DNA of 64,000 nt from Geojedonia sp051814705 (GCA_051814705.1 JBPWQW010000006.1:62001-126000), one strand, 5' to 3'. Counted from the first letter of the stretch, positions 41,077 through 50,704 are shown. The notes: generated from the sequence alone by a model not told the origin. Translations and numbers: made by a program.

Positions 41077-42564
41077 TTAATATTTTGCGGCTTTACCATT
41101 GGCCGAAGAGTTTTTAATGAATTCTCTTAAATCTTGATTGGCTTGAATTAGATCTTCATGTCTCAAATACATCATGTGACCACTTCTATAGCCCTTAAAA
41201 CTCAAACGGTCTTTCATTTTACCGCTGGGATCAATTTGTGATAAGGAGTATTTAGCAGTAAAATAAGTTGTAGCCCCATCATAATAACCTGATTGATTTA
41301 AAACATGTAGATACGGATTTTCAGCCATAGCTTTTCTTAAGTCTTCACGAACTGTATTATTTTCATTATCCCATGGATGAACGGGTCCAAACATATTGTA
41401 TTTGATATCGGTATTAAACTTCAGTTCTTTTTTTATATAATCATTAATTGCAGGTGTAAAAGAATGTAACCATGAGCTTAACTCAGGGCTATAATCAGGG
41501 CGTGTTCCAGCTTCAATTTTATCAATTCCTAAATACCGAGAATCGAGACGACCAATGGTTTGTCCAGTTTTATCACGTAATAATTCTTTCCAGAAAAATT
41601 GATTTGGTACGTCTAAATTGTGTTGAAGGATAACTTTTTTACTTAAACCAGAATAATATGACATTTTTTCAGCAACACTGTTGCGTTCATCATCCGAAAT
41701 AAAGCCTCCTTTTGCCAGAGCAGGCATTAAAGTGTTAATGGCAAAGGTTTCAACTTCAGGCAACATATCTGTTAAATCTTTATTTTGCAAAGCCGGAGCT
41801 AACATATTATGGTACCAAGCTGCAGCGGCCTTGTAGGGTAAATCAAGAGCTGAATATTCTGGTTGCCCAGAATTATAAGCGTTATAGTCCGCTGGCGACA
41901 CCAAAATAACGCCATTTAAATACATCCATTGAGCGCTTTGTAACTCATTTGCTAGTCCCATAACACGAGTTCCTCCATAACTTTCACCAATAATGTATTT
42001 TGGTGATTCCCATCTACTTTTGCGAGATACGAAGGTGTTAATCCACTCTGCTAAATATTTAATATCGGCATTGATTCCAAAAAAAGTACTTTTTTCAGGC
42101 ATTTTACCTTCTTTATTGGGAATCATCCTAGAGTATCCTGTATTTACTGGATTTACAAACACAATATCTGCAACATCAATAATGGAATAGGGATTGCTTT
42201 TAAAGCCATAGGGTTGAACAGGATAGCCTTCACTATCGATATTTAACATGCGTGGTCCAGTATAGGCGACATGCATCCAAACTGAAGCGGAGCCTGGACC
42301 TCCATTAAACGAAATAATAAGCGGTCTGCTAGCTCGATCTTTTACATCGTCTCTAGTGTAATAAGTATAAAATAAACTGGCCATGGGTTCTCCCTTTTCA
42401 TCCCAAACAGGTTGAGTTCCAGCTGTAGCTGTATAAGAAAAATTGACCCCTTTTACCGTAGTATTATGTTTGGTAACTACCATAGTATCAATAGGTAGTT
42501 TTCTGTCTTGGGCATTAAAGGAAAGGAACGCCAAACAGAATAGCAATAAGATTATTTTTTTCAT
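41077..42564 (-). CDS. S10-family serine carboxypeptidase
   Basis: The 495-residue exported protein (signal MKKIILLLFCLAFLSFNAQ) has the oxyanion motif FNGGPGSASVW and the nucleophile elbow GESYGGTR with Ser195, followed late by the His in RSGHMMYLRH. This is the carboxypeptidase Y-like family, common in secreted form in Bacteroidota. It should release C-terminal residues from peptides in the periplasm or outside. It leads a two-gene unit with the BNR lipoprotein. Confidence 0.92.
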   Translation of the reverse strand: MKKIILLLFCLAFLSFNAQDRKLPIDTMVVTKHNTTVKGVNFSYTATAGTQPVWDEKGEPMASLFYTYYTRDDVKDRASRPLIISFNGGPGSASVWMHVAYTGPRMLNIDSEGYPVQPYGFKSNPYSIIDVADIVFVNPVNTGYSRMIPNKEGKMPEKSTFFGINADIKYLAEWINTFVSRKSRWESPKYIIGESYGGTRVMGLANELQSAQWMYLNGVILVSPADYNAYNSGQPEYSALDLPYKAAAAWYHNMLAPALQNKDLTDMLPEVETFAINTLMPALAKGGFISDDERNSVAEKMSYYSGLSKKVILQHNLDVPNQFFWKELLRDKTGQTIGRLDSRYLGIDKIEAGTRPDYSPELSSWLHSFTPAINDYIKKELKFNTDIKYNMFGPVHPWDNENNTVREDLRKAMAENPYLHVLNQSGYYDGATTYFTAKYSLSQIDPSGKMKDRLSFKGYRSGHMMYLRHEDLIQANQDLREFIKNSSANGKAAKY

Positions 42565-42622
42565 TCGATTAATTATATGGGTTTGAGGTTTTAAATATAG
42601 CTATTGCCTTTTTAATAATGTG

Positions 42623-43399
42623 TTAAAACCCTTCAAAAACTCCCAATCCAAATAAAGCAAAATCGTATTTAACGGGATCTGTTTTGTCAAGCTTCCGCAA
42701 AGAGGTGTCCAGTTCCAATAAAGCTTTGGCATCGTTTTGACTTCGCTTGAGTAATCCTAATTTTCTAGCGACATTTCCGGAGTGTACATCCAACGGACAA
42801 GATAATTGGCTAGGGGATAGGCTTTTCCAAATTCCAAAGTCTACCCCAGATTGGTCTTGTCTTACCATCCATCGTAAAAACATATTGATGCGTTTGGCTG
42901 CTGAATTTTTTACGGGATCACTAACATGTTTTTGTGTTCTTGGTACATGCTCAATTTCAAAAAAACAATGTTTAAAATGATGAATACTTTTTTGAAGCGA
43001 ATCTGTTTCTGCGTATTTGGAAAACACTGCTTCTAATCCGTTATGGATAGTGTAAATATGATTCAAGCCTGCTATAAACTGTATAAAATCCGATCCGTTA
43101 AACGTTCTGTGCACAAAAGGCAATAGCACTTCCAAATCACTTTCTTTATGATTGACCACAAAATCATAGGGTGCATGATCCAACAACTGCATCATGCGCT
43201 TGGCGTTGGTAATAATGCTTTTACGGTTACCCCAAGCTATGGTTGCCGTTAAAAATCCAGCGATTTCAATGTCTTCTTTTGTCTGGAATTGATGTGGGAT
43301 TTGTATAGGGTCACTTTCAATAAATTTAGGATTGTTGTATTGTTCCACCTTTTGATCGAGGAAGTCTTTGAGTTGTAGTTGGGTTAATTTTTTAGACAC
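42623..43399 (-). CDS. TIGR02757-family protein (HhH-GPD-like)
   Basis: The 258-residue protein matches the Bacteroidota TIGR02757 family: ETKEDIEIAGFLTATIAWGNRKSI at the start, AAKRINMFLRWMVRQD and LSCPLDVHSGNVARKLGLL near the end, resembling helix-hairpin-helix DNA glycosylases. The catalytic residues of glycosylases are not evident, so the function is unknown. The start is GTG 43399; a TGA lies in frame two codons upstream, so no longer start is possible. Confidence 0.88.
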   Translation of the reverse strand: MSKKLTQLQLKDFLDQKVEQYNNPKFIESDPIQIPHQFQTKEDIEIAGFLTATIAWGNRKSIITNAKRMMQLLDHAPYDFVVNHKESDLEVLLPFVHRTFNGSDFIQFIAGLNHIYTIHNGLEAVFSKYAETDSLQKSIHHFKHCFFEIEHVPRTQKHVSDPVKNSAAKRINMFLRWMVRQDQSGVDFGIWKSLSPSQLSCPLDVHSGNVARKLGLLKRSQNDAKALLELDTSLRKLDKTDPVKYDFALFGLGVFEGF

Positions 43400-43500
43400 G
43401 AATCAAAATGGGTTTATTATTAATTACTACTTAAAAAAATTTAATTTTTGAAAACAGTAATGGATTTAAGTCTCATTAAGTCAATTATAAACTCCCAAAA

Positions 43501-44160
43501 TCATCCCACAATCTTTCCATCCACCATGGTCAATTTTCTATCTGCCATATTAGCCAGATCTTCGTTATGGGTCACAATCACAAAGGTTTGCCCAAATTGG
43601 TCACGGAGTTTAAAAAAGAGATTGTGAAGATTTTCAGCAGATTCGGTATCTAGGTTGCCCGAGGGTTCGTCAGCAAATATTAAATCAGGATTATTGATCA
43701 AGGCTCTGGCTACGGCAACCCGTTGCTGTTCACCACCGGAGAGTTCGTTGGGTTTATGATCTGAACGATCCTTTAAACCCAAAAAATCCAAAAGTTCTTG
43801 TGCACGTTTTTCGGCTTCAGCTTTTGGCGTGTTTTTTATAAAAGCTGGCAAGCATACATTTTCCAAGGCCGTAAACTCTGGCAATAATTGGTGAAACTGA
43901 AAGATGAATCCAATATGCTCATTTCTAAATTTTGCTAGGGCTTTATCCTTTAATGTCATGATATTGGTGTTGTTAATAACAAGTTCATTGCTATTGCCAG
44001 ATGCGTGATCCAGAGTGCCTAAAATGTGCAACAAAGTGGTTTTGCCAGCACCGGAAGGTCCTACAATGGAAACGATTTCACCTTTGGGAATGTTGAGATC
44101 CACACCTTTTAAGACATGTAGGTCGTTATAATATTTATGAATATTCTTTGCCGTTATCAT
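43501..44160 (-). CDS. ABC transporter ATP-binding protein (LolD/MacB type)
   Basis: The 219-residue ATPase has Walker A GPSGAGKTTLLH, the signature LSGGEQQRVAVARAL, Walker B LIFADEPSGNLD and the switch His in IVTHNEDLA. The LolD/MacB branch energises lipoprotein release or MacB-type export. No permease gene is adjacent, so the partner lies elsewhere. I use ATG 44160; the frame could also start at GTG 44166. Confidence 0.88.
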   Translation of the reverse strand: MITAKNIHKYYNDLHVLKGVDLNIPKGEIVSIVGPSGAGKTTLLHILGTLDHASGNSNELVINNTNIMTLKDKALAKFRNEHIGFIFQFHQLLPEFTALENVCLPAFIKNTPKAEAEKRAQELLDFLGLKDRSDHKPNELSGGEQQRVAVARALINNPDLIFADEPSGNLDTESAENLHNLFFKLRDQFGQTFVIVTHNEDLANMADRKLTMVDGKIVG

Positions 44161-44201
44161 GCTCACAATTTAAGACTTTAAGCTGTGATGCGCAATATTC
44201 A

Positions 44202-46637
44202 TCAGGCTTTCTTATTGAAGATATTTTTGATATTGTTATAATCTATAAAATATTGCAACCTCAATGAAAATGTATGCTGAATAGGCTGATCGAACAAATT
44301 ACTTAAGCTTTCAAAATAACGATCTTTTGAGGCGGTACTCATGTCAAATAAGGAGTTTCGGTACAATGCCGTTAATTTACTGCCTGGGGCAAATTCCCAT
44401 GAATAGCGAAAATCTAGATTCCAGGTATTAAAATTAATATTAGGATTGTTCAAACTATTTACGGTATAGCCATCAGTAGTGGATAAACTGCCGTCGGTTT
44501 CCAAAGTAAATAAATTGTAATTGTAATTTACAGTACTCCAATAGTTTCGAAATGTTAGTGTTAAAGCATGAAAAGGGCTAAAGTTAAAGGCGCCAGAAAG
44601 ACTGTTTTCTATGGAAACAACGTTGCGTTCACCAAAAATAATGTCATCATCAATTTTACCTACAAACCCACGACTTCCTTTGTTATTCCGATAGGATATT
44701 TCGTAGGACATGCGAAATTTATCGTTAAATCTAATGGTTGGTTGTATTCCTAAGCTATAACCAAAAAGATCTCTTTCTTTATCAAATATCGTAAACGTTC
44801 CAAAATTACCATCGAGAGAAAGCGTCTTATTGGAATTGGTTTCAAACCAAGTATTTAAGCTTGCAACGTTTTTATAAATAAAAAAACGTTTGTTTTCAAA
44901 ATCACGTGGTTCGTAATAATCGTACTGTTTACCAGGTTCTACATTAATATTAACGCCAAACCACAATAGATTTTTGGTTTGACCATTGAATTCGACACCC
45001 AAATTAGTTCCGGTATAGGTGCTTGGATTCAACAAACGCTTATAATTAATGTAAGTACCTATAAACAAATTATTAAACGTCTTTGTTGGTTGGAAAATTT
45101 GATACCAAGCATCAACTCCAAAATTGTTATAGTTGTTCTTAAAGTTTAAACCAAGGTCATTGATCTCGTATTTTTCATCCGCGAGGCTATGGTCAAAGCT
45201 ATATCTAAAATTTCCATGTGCTTTTCTAATATAGAAAAAGGAACTCAAGCCTGTTTCAGTTCCGTCGCCAGTATTGACATTGCTCATTTTTAGCTGACCC
45301 CTAACATTATAGGTGTTTCTTTTATTGGCAATGTCTGCTAAAAGGCCCGTAACATTGGCATCTCTAAAATGTCCATCGCGGGTGACGTTAGTATTAATAA
45401 AGCTGATTGAAGAATTTCCATTAAATTGTTGGTCCAATACCAAGATATTATAATTCGTAAATGGTTCTACAACTGCCTTACGGCTTAGCCCTGTTATGGT
45501 GTCTCTAATAGTGGCTTCGGTAACTTCGGTAATCGCATTAAAGATTCCTACGCCAAGTCCGTTTTTGGTTCTTCCAGATACCTTGACAGCATTTAAGGTC
45601 TTTACTTCATTGGGAATATTAATTACTTCTTCATTTTCTGCTAATTGGGGAGTTCCTGCAGGTGCGTTACCTATTCGTCTAGAGAAAAATAGGTCTCCTT
45701 TACTAAAAAGATCAACGCCTTCCTTAAAAAATTGCCGCTGTTCACTAAAGGTTTGTTCAAATGGGCCAAGGTTCAAGGTGACGTTATCAAAAGCGGTTTG
45801 ACTGAAATCTGGTATAAGTGTAGCGTCAAGCGTGAAATTTTCGGAAATGCCATACTTTAAATCTAAACCTACACTAAAATCGGTTTGGGTTTCTCCATCA
45901 AAAGTCGTTGCCAATCCAGAAACAAAAGGGTAAAAGCTTAATCTGGTAGGAGGTTTAATATTTTTTATGCCTTTAAGCTCTCCATGATATAAGCCTATAT
46001 TGCCTTTGGCTCTGTCAATTGGATTCCATGAGTATTGCGATTCGGTTAACTTATATCTTCGATGAAACTGTAGTCCCCAAGTTTGGACTTCCTGATTTGA
46101 GAAGCGAAGATCTCTATACGGAATTTTCATTTCAACAACCCATCCATCGTCTACGATGTTAACAGCACTTTCCCAAACAGCATTCCATCCAAAATCCTCT
46201 CCATTGCTTGGAGAAGAAACAGCATCTGCTTGGTTTCCTGAGGGGAAAACAAAAAATTCGGTATCATTTTGGCCATCATTGTTTGGGTTTAAAACCACAC
46301 CGAAAAAATCTTGTTGCCCAAAATTATCTCTTTGATTAAACTGTTTTTTAATATTTTCTGGTTTATCCTTAAGATAGGCAGCTACATATATAGCCTGATC
46401 ATCATAGGACATCTTAACCATTGTATTTTGAAATGGCTCTAAAGTTATACCCATTTCTGGCCTAAACTGTATAAAATCATTGGCTTCTTCAGCGGTTTGC
46501 CAAATGGTGTCATCCAATACGCCATCTATTTTAGGCGGAGTAGTTGTTCGTTCAATAGTTAAAGTTTTTTTTTCTTGGGCAATAAGAGATATGCAATTCA
46601 GTAAGAAAATTGAAAAAAGGAATAAGCGAAATTTCAT
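44202..46637 (-). CDS. DUF5916 outer membrane protein with CBM9-like domain
   Basis: The 811-residue protein has a signal peptide (MKFRLFLFSIFLLNCISLIAQ), then a carbohydrate-binding-module-9-like domain (about 25-215, with PPKIDGVLDDTIWQTAEEA, MSYDDQAIYVAAYLKD and WVVEMKIPYRDLRFS), then a long beta-strand-rich DUF5916 region with LDATLIPDFSQTAFDNVTLNLGP and the QRQFFKEGVDLF hallmark. It is likely an outer membrane barrel. The in-frame ATG at 46751 adds 38 non-signal residues and lies upstream of the -7 box, so 46637 is used. The role is unknown; glycan or sugar-related binding is suggested by the first domain only. Confidence 0.85.
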   Translation of the reverse strand: MKFRLFLFSIFLLNCISLIAQEKKTLTIERTTTPPKIDGVLDDTIWQTAEEANDFIQFRPEMGITLEPFQNTMVKMSYDDQAIYVAAYLKDKPENIKKQFNQRDNFGQQDFFGVVLNPNNDGQNDTEFFVFPSGNQADAVSSPSNGEDFGWNAVWESAVNIVDDGWVVEMKIPYRDLRFSNQEVQTWGLQFHRRYKLTESQYSWNPIDRAKGNIGLYHGELKGIKNIKPPTRLSFYPFVSGLATTFDGETQTDFSVGLDLKYGISENFTLDATLIPDFSQTAFDNVTLNLGPFEQTFSEQRQFFKEGVDLFSKGDLFFSRRIGNAPAGTPQLAENEEVINIPNEVKTLNAVKVSGRTKNGLGVGIFNAITEVTEATIRDTITGLSRKAVVEPFTNYNILVLDQQFNGNSSISFINTNVTRDGHFRDANVTGLLADIANKRNTYNVRGQLKMSNVNTGDGTETGLSSFFYIRKAHGNFRYSFDHSLADEKYEINDLGLNFKNNYNNFGVDAWYQIFQPTKTFNNLFIGTYINYKRLLNPSTYTGTNLGVEFNGQTKNLLWFGVNINVEPGKQYDYYEPRDFENKRFFIYKNVASLNTWFETNSNKTLSLDGNFGTFTIFDKERDLFGYSLGIQPTIRFNDKFRMSYEISYRNNKGSRGFVGKIDDDIIFGERNVVSIENSLSGAFNFSPFHALTLTFRNYWSTVNYNYNLFTLETDGSLSTTDGYTVNSLNNPNINFNTWNLDFRYSWEFAPGSKLTALYRNSLFDMSTASKDRYFESLSNLFDQPIQHTFSLRLQYFIDYNNIKNIFNKKA

Positions 46638-46696
46638 TTGATTTTGATTGATGTCTGTAATTTGAATGACGTCATAAAGACGAACATTAATGAAAC

Positions 46697-46720
46697 TTGT
46701 TACAGTTGGTAACAAAAATA
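46697..46720 (-). promoter_or_regulatory. Promoter with overlapping palindrome before the DUF5916 gene
   Basis: TATTTTTG on the minus strand (46720-46713) is the -7 box. It overlaps a perfect inverted repeat TTGTTAC-AGTTG-GTAACAA at 46697-46715, placed at the predicted transcription start. A palindromic ATGACGTCAT also occurs at 46666-46675 in the leader. Such placement fits a repressor operator. Confidence 0.5.
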
Positions 46721-46855
46721 GGTGTGTAGATTTGGTTATTTTCATAAGCAAACGTTAAAAACGAGCTGTGTTTGTTAATGTTTTTGTAACGGTATTAAAA
46801 AAGAAGGGAACCCATTTATTTTGTTTATTTTTATAATTCATTAATAGACTGATAG

Positions 46856-47452
46856 ATGCCACATAAAAAATTTGAGGAATACAATATTCAAGTAACAAAT
46901 GATGCTAAGGCTCGATATAAAAGCATTATAGAGGATTTGGGAGAAGATTCTTCGCGGGAAGGTTTATTGAAAACTCCAGAACGCGCTTCAAAAGCCATGC
47001 AATTTTTAACACAAGGATACCATCAAGATGCCGCTAAAATATTAAAGAGCGCGATGTTTAAGGAATCTTATAATGAAATGGTCATTGTAAAAGACATCGA
47101 AATTTATTCGCTTTGCGAACATCATATATTGCCTTTTTTTGGAAAAGCACACATTGCTTATATTCCAAATGGTTATATTGTTGGGCTCAGTAAAATACCT
47201 AGGATTGTTGATGTTTTTGCACGACGGCTTCAGGTGCAAGAACGCTTGACCGAGCAAATATTGGACTGCATCAATAATACCTTAAAACCTCAAGGAGTTG
47301 CTGTGGTTATTGAAGCAGCTCATATGTGCATGATGATGCGGGGCGTACAAAAGCAAAATTCGGTAACTACAACTTCAGGATTTAGAGGTGCATTTCAGAA
47401 TATGGAAACCAGAAACGAGTTTCTGAAATTAATCAGTGAAAAACTGTCCTAG
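46856..47452 (+). CDS. folE: GTP cyclohydrolase I
   Basis: This enzyme turns GTP into dihydroneopterin triphosphate, the first step of folate and tetrahydrobiopterin synthesis. The 198-residue protein has the zinc ligands Cys87 and His90 in SLCEHHILPFFG and Cys158 in AHMCMMMRG, and the conserved GLSKIPRIVD and VQERLTEQI segments. The size is normal. The gene stands alone; it is divergent from the DUF5916 gene, from which it is separated by 218 bases that hold the operator-like palindrome. Confidence 0.96.
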   Translation: MPHKKFEEYNIQVTNDAKARYKSIIEDLGEDSSREGLLKTPERASKAMQFLTQGYHQDAAKILKSAMFKESYNEMVIVKDIEIYSLCEHHILPFFGKAHIAYIPNGYIVGLSKIPRIVDVFARRLQVQERLTEQILDCINNTLKPQGVAVVIEAAHMCMMMRGVQKQNSVTTTSGFRGAFQNMETRNEFLKLISEKLS

Positions 47453-47480
47453 TTTCCTATTCAATTATTGTGGTGAATGA

Positions 47481-49646
47481 TTATAAAGTATAAGTTAAAC
47501 CTACCATTATATTTCTACCTATATTAAAAATGCCTTCTGGTTTTAATCTTGATAAGTGATTGATATAGTCCTTATTGGTGAGATTGTTTCCTGAAATTGA
47601 GATGGACAATTCATGACTAAGAACCTTAAATGTTCCACCAGCACCGGCGCTTAATAAATTATAACCTGTGCTTGAAGTTTCAAAAGCACTCGCATTATTT
47701 TGGTCAAAAGTAGTATTCAACTTTAAAAATGCATAGCCTTTTTGTATCCAGTCATCCCTGTATTCAACCCTAAGAGTATTATTTAATGAATTAGCTGGAA
47801 TAAGAGGAAGGTAGCTTGCATTATTTTGTTTGCCCGTAACGGTTTCAAAGCTACTTTCAATATGCAGCCAATCCAAAGGATGCGGATGAAAATGCAGCCC
47901 AATTTCGCCACCGTATAAATTGGCGTCTGCTTGTAAGTAATCGTAAACTGGGGTATTATCTATACTATTTCCATTCGGAGATAAAAAGATGTAGTTATTT
48001 ACTTTATTGTAAAATGCGTTAGCAAAGAGTTCGATGTGTTCATTCTTAAATTCTAAAGAAAGATCGGTTTGAAAATTTTGCTCATTTTTTAAATCCGGAT
48101 TACCAACTTCATAACGATTGGTGCCTTCGTGCACACCGTGAGATGTGAGTTCTGCAAGGTTTGGAGCCCTGAACCCTGTGGCTAGATTCAGTCTTAGAGT
48201 AATGCGCTCTATAATGTTGGTTTTAACTCCTAATGCACCGTTAAAACTGTTAAAATTGGGTTGAATACTATTTAAAACATCAATGGTTCTGTTATCAAAA
48301 CGTGCCCCAAGTTGTACATCGGCCTTTTCAAAATGTATATGGGATACCGCTAGGATTCCGAAATCATTGGTAGTTGCATTCGGTATCAAGGTTTCTTCAC
48401 CATAATTGGTGTTGGTTTGGTTCATGCCTTGAATGCCCACAATAGTTTCAAATTTCCCGAATTCAGGCATATTGTATTTGATATCATAATTGAAGGTTTT
48501 GAGCTTCATTCGTAGCGACGGATCTTGTGGGTCTTCATACTCTTTTCGATCATTATATAAAAACCCTAAATTAACGTCCAGACTGGAGCCATTAAAAAAG
48601 ACTGCCGATTTTGAACTGAACACATGGTTTGTAATATTTTGAAAAGGAACCAAAGGGGTTACCTGTTTTGACTGTAGACCGATATCTTCAGGGATTCCTA
48701 GTTGAGAGTTATTGACATTGTATCTCAATTCAGTTTTGAATTTTGACATTTGATATCCGATTGCTGCTTTAAAATCTTGCTCTTTAAATCGCGTATTGGT
48801 CACTCTATATTCCTTGGTTTTATAATCAGAATGCTCGGCAAGCCCTCCTCTGAAAATAAATTTAAACGCATCACCAGAAGCCTTATAACCTGCATTTGTA
48901 TTATAACCCTGTGTGTTGCTAAAATAATTGGCACTTAAATCACCGGACGATGTATTGGCTGTCGCAAATTTTTCAGGATTCAAATACAAAACGCCCCCAA
49001 GAGCATCGCTTCCATAGAGTAGGGAAGCAGGGCCTTTAATAACTTCAACACTTTCGATGCCAGAATCGCTTAATCCAAGACCATGTTCATCACCAAATTG
49101 CTGATTTTCTAACCTAACACCTTGCGCATAAACCAGCACCCGATTGGAGCTCAAGCCCCGAATAACTGGTTTTCCGATACTGACGCCCGTAGTCACACTT
49201 TCGACGCCGGCAATATTGGAAAGACCATCGCTTAAATTAATAGCACCTTTAGCTTTTAGGTCTGCTATTTTTTCTTGCTCTACCTTCATAACATTTTCAC
49301 TTTGAAGTTTATGAAAAGGCGTTGAAATGATGATTTCTTCCATTTCAATTGCTGAAGGAGTAAGTACAATGGATAAGGGTTCTGGATATGGGATTTTAAG
49401 GCTTATTGATTGTGTTTCATAACCAATAAATGATATAATCACTTTGTAAGTTCCTGAAGGTATATTTTCAATTTTAAAAAGCCCATTTTCGTCTGTTGTG
49501 GTACCTTTTTCCAACTCAGGCAGGTAAATGTTTGCGAATGTAATAAGTTCACTTGTGGCTTTATCTGTGACCGTTCCTTTTAGATTGCTTTGTGCGTAAG
49601 TAGATGAAATTGCGAAAAGCATCATGATATTGAATACTATTTTCAT
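47481..49646 (-). CDS. TonB-dependent receptor, probable metal (zinc-type) transporter
   Basis: The 721-residue protein has a signal peptide, a carboxypeptidase-regulatory domain (about 20-105), a plug (about 115-220, with VRGLSSNRVLVYAQGVRLENQQFG and SLLYGSDALGGVLYL) and a barrel ending in SRLKPEGIFNIGRNIMVGLTYTL. This ending and the GLSDSGIESVEVIKG plug resemble ZnuD-type receptors for zinc or other metals rather than siderophore receptors. The upstream gene encodes a small His-rich protein, which strengthens a metal role. An 18-base perfect palindrome lies between the two genes. Substrate remains unproven. Confidence 0.82.
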   Translation of the reverse strand: MKIVFNIMMLFAISSTYAQSNLKGTVTDKATSELITFANIYLPELEKGTTTDENGLFKIENIPSGTYKVIISFIGYETQSISLKIPYPEPLSIVLTPSAIEMEEIIISTPFHKLQSENVMKVEQEKIADLKAKGAINLSDGLSNIAGVESVTTGVSIGKPVIRGLSSNRVLVYAQGVRLENQQFGDEHGLGLSDSGIESVEVIKGPASLLYGSDALGGVLYLNPEKFATANTSSGDLSANYFSNTQGYNTNAGYKASGDAFKFIFRGGLAEHSDYKTKEYRVTNTRFKEQDFKAAIGYQMSKFKTELRYNVNNSQLGIPEDIGLQSKQVTPLVPFQNITNHVFSSKSAVFFNGSSLDVNLGFLYNDRKEYEDPQDPSLRMKLKTFNYDIKYNMPEFGKFETIVGIQGMNQTNTNYGEETLIPNATTNDFGILAVSHIHFEKADVQLGARFDNRTIDVLNSIQPNFNSFNGALGVKTNIIERITLRLNLATGFRAPNLAELTSHGVHEGTNRYEVGNPDLKNEQNFQTDLSLEFKNEHIELFANAFYNKVNNYIFLSPNGNSIDNTPVYDYLQADANLYGGEIGLHFHPHPLDWLHIESSFETVTGKQNNASYLPLIPANSLNNTLRVEYRDDWIQKGYAFLKLNTTFDQNNASAFETSSTGYNLLSAGAGGTFKVLSHELSISISGNNLTNKDYINHLSRLKPEGIFNIGRNIMVGLTYTL

Positions 49647-49684
49647 GTGTAGGTTTTATAGTTTAAATTAACTTAATAATGATT

Positions 49685-49702
49685 TTCTGGAATATTCCAG
49701 AA
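49685..49702. promoter_or_regulatory. 18-base perfect palindrome between the His-rich and receptor genes
   Basis: TTCTGGAATATTCCAGAA is perfectly self-complementary. It could be a metalloregulator operator or, as RNA, a 7-pair hairpin with an ATAT loop that affects receptor translation. It lies 39 bases before the receptor start codon. Confidence 0.5.
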
Positions 49703-49707
49703 TCGAC

Positions 49708-50046
49708 TTATATTAAATTAAAATATGGAGGACCTCTGAGCGAAAAATGAAGGTGTTGAAAATCGCTTATAAACACATATTGTGATACTGTGATGTCGTG
49801 ATTATGCTCGGGACTAAAAAATTCAATTGAAAATACAGGAATTGTATAAGGTGTAGTCAGTTTAAACATATGAAAACTACAATCATAATCAGCGGTATGC
49901 AAATGGGCTTGATGTTCGCCTTTGCAGATTTCGTGCTTGTGATGATTGAAAATATGAATGAATTTGACAGCAGTTGGTGTAAGCAAAGATAACACTAGAG
50001 TTAGCGTTACAATTTTAAAGCCTATATGTTCCTTAAATCTTTGCAA
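49708..50046 (-). CDS. Small His-rich membrane-anchored protein
   Basis: The 112-residue product has an N-terminal membrane helix or uncleaved signal (about residues 9-29) followed by a metal-ligand-rich stretch: eight His and two Cys within residues 31-59 (HIFNHHKHEICKGEHQAHLH and beyond). The C-terminal part is aromatic and may be periplasmic. It starts with TTG; no ATG is available. It precedes the ZnuD-like receptor gene in the same direction, with 61 bases between, so a role in binding and passing a metal ion is likely but not shown. Confidence 0.7.
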   Translation of the reverse strand: MQRFKEHIGFKIVTLTLVLSLLTPTAVKFIHIFNHHKHEICKGEHQAHLHTADYDCSFHMFKLTTPYTIPVFSIEFFSPEHNHDITVSQYVFISDFQHLHFSLRGPPYFNLI

Positions 50047-50168
50047 TGGTTCAATATTGAATTTAATGCGCCAATATTAATAAATAAAAACCAGTACGAA
50101 GTAGGGATTAAGATTTCTTTAGGAATTCCAAAAAAAAATTCTATACAAATATGATGGTAAGCTAATGT

Positions 50169-50600
50169 CTAAATTCTAGGAACAAATCCAGACAATTGTT
50201 GTTTGTAAGTCAGTTGGAAATATATAAAGTAATTATAGAGTTTATAGTTCACTTCATATCCATAATCAATATGTGGAGAGTAATCAATTTGCATTTCGTA
50301 AAGATTTGGACTATAAGTATAAGGTTGTAAAACACGTTCGTTCCAGGATTGAACAAAAATTCTGTTTCTACTTTCTAAATAAGGTTGTGAATAATAACCT
50401 TCAGGTCGTGCAACAGATTGCAGCCAAGCATTAAATCCTGGTTCAATGATGATGATTTCATATTGCAGATCGTCATTGGCAATCCTAACGGTGTCCTCTT
50501 CTTTTGTATTGGTATCAGAATTGGCACTAACAAGATTATGTGATGTACCACAGCTCAGGATAACACTTGAAATCAGCAAAAAGGCAAACAAGGTTTTCAT
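50169..50600 (-). CDS. DUF6146-family lipoprotein
   Basis: The 143-residue protein has a lipoprotein signal with Cys17 in SSVILSCGTSH, then a polar linker and a compact domain with EYEIIIIEPGFNAWLQSVARPEGYYS and VLQPYTYSPNLYEMQIDY, matching the DUF6146 family. It should be a periplasmic or surface lipoprotein. Function is not known. Upstream and downstream genes face other directions or are separated by terminator-like sequence, so it appears to be a single gene. Confidence 0.8.
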   Translation of the reverse strand: MKTLFAFLLISSVILSCGTSHNLVSANSDTNTKEEDTVRIANDDLQYEIIIIEPGFNAWLQSVARPEGYYSQPYLESRNRIFVQSWNERVLQPYTYSPNLYEMQIDYSPHIDYGYEVNYKLYNYFIYFQLTYKQQLSGFVPRI

Positions 50601-50669
50601 AACGTGGCGTTTTATTAAAAATACAAAAAAAATGTTTGAACAGCTTTATTTTAGATGATTTTAACATAC

Positions 50670-50704
50670 AAAAAAGCCCTTGATCAATCTCATCAAGGGC
50701 CTTA
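50670..50704 (-). terminator. Intrinsic terminator after serA
   Basis: On the minus strand GCCCTTGATGA pairs with the downstream TCAAGGGC, followed by a run of T residues. It lies about 22 bases after the serA stop at 50726. Confidence 0.8.

Noticed and set aside
46638..46751. Longer DUF5916 protein N-terminus from ATG 46751
   Set aside because: It would displace the signal peptide and place the start upstream of the -7 box.
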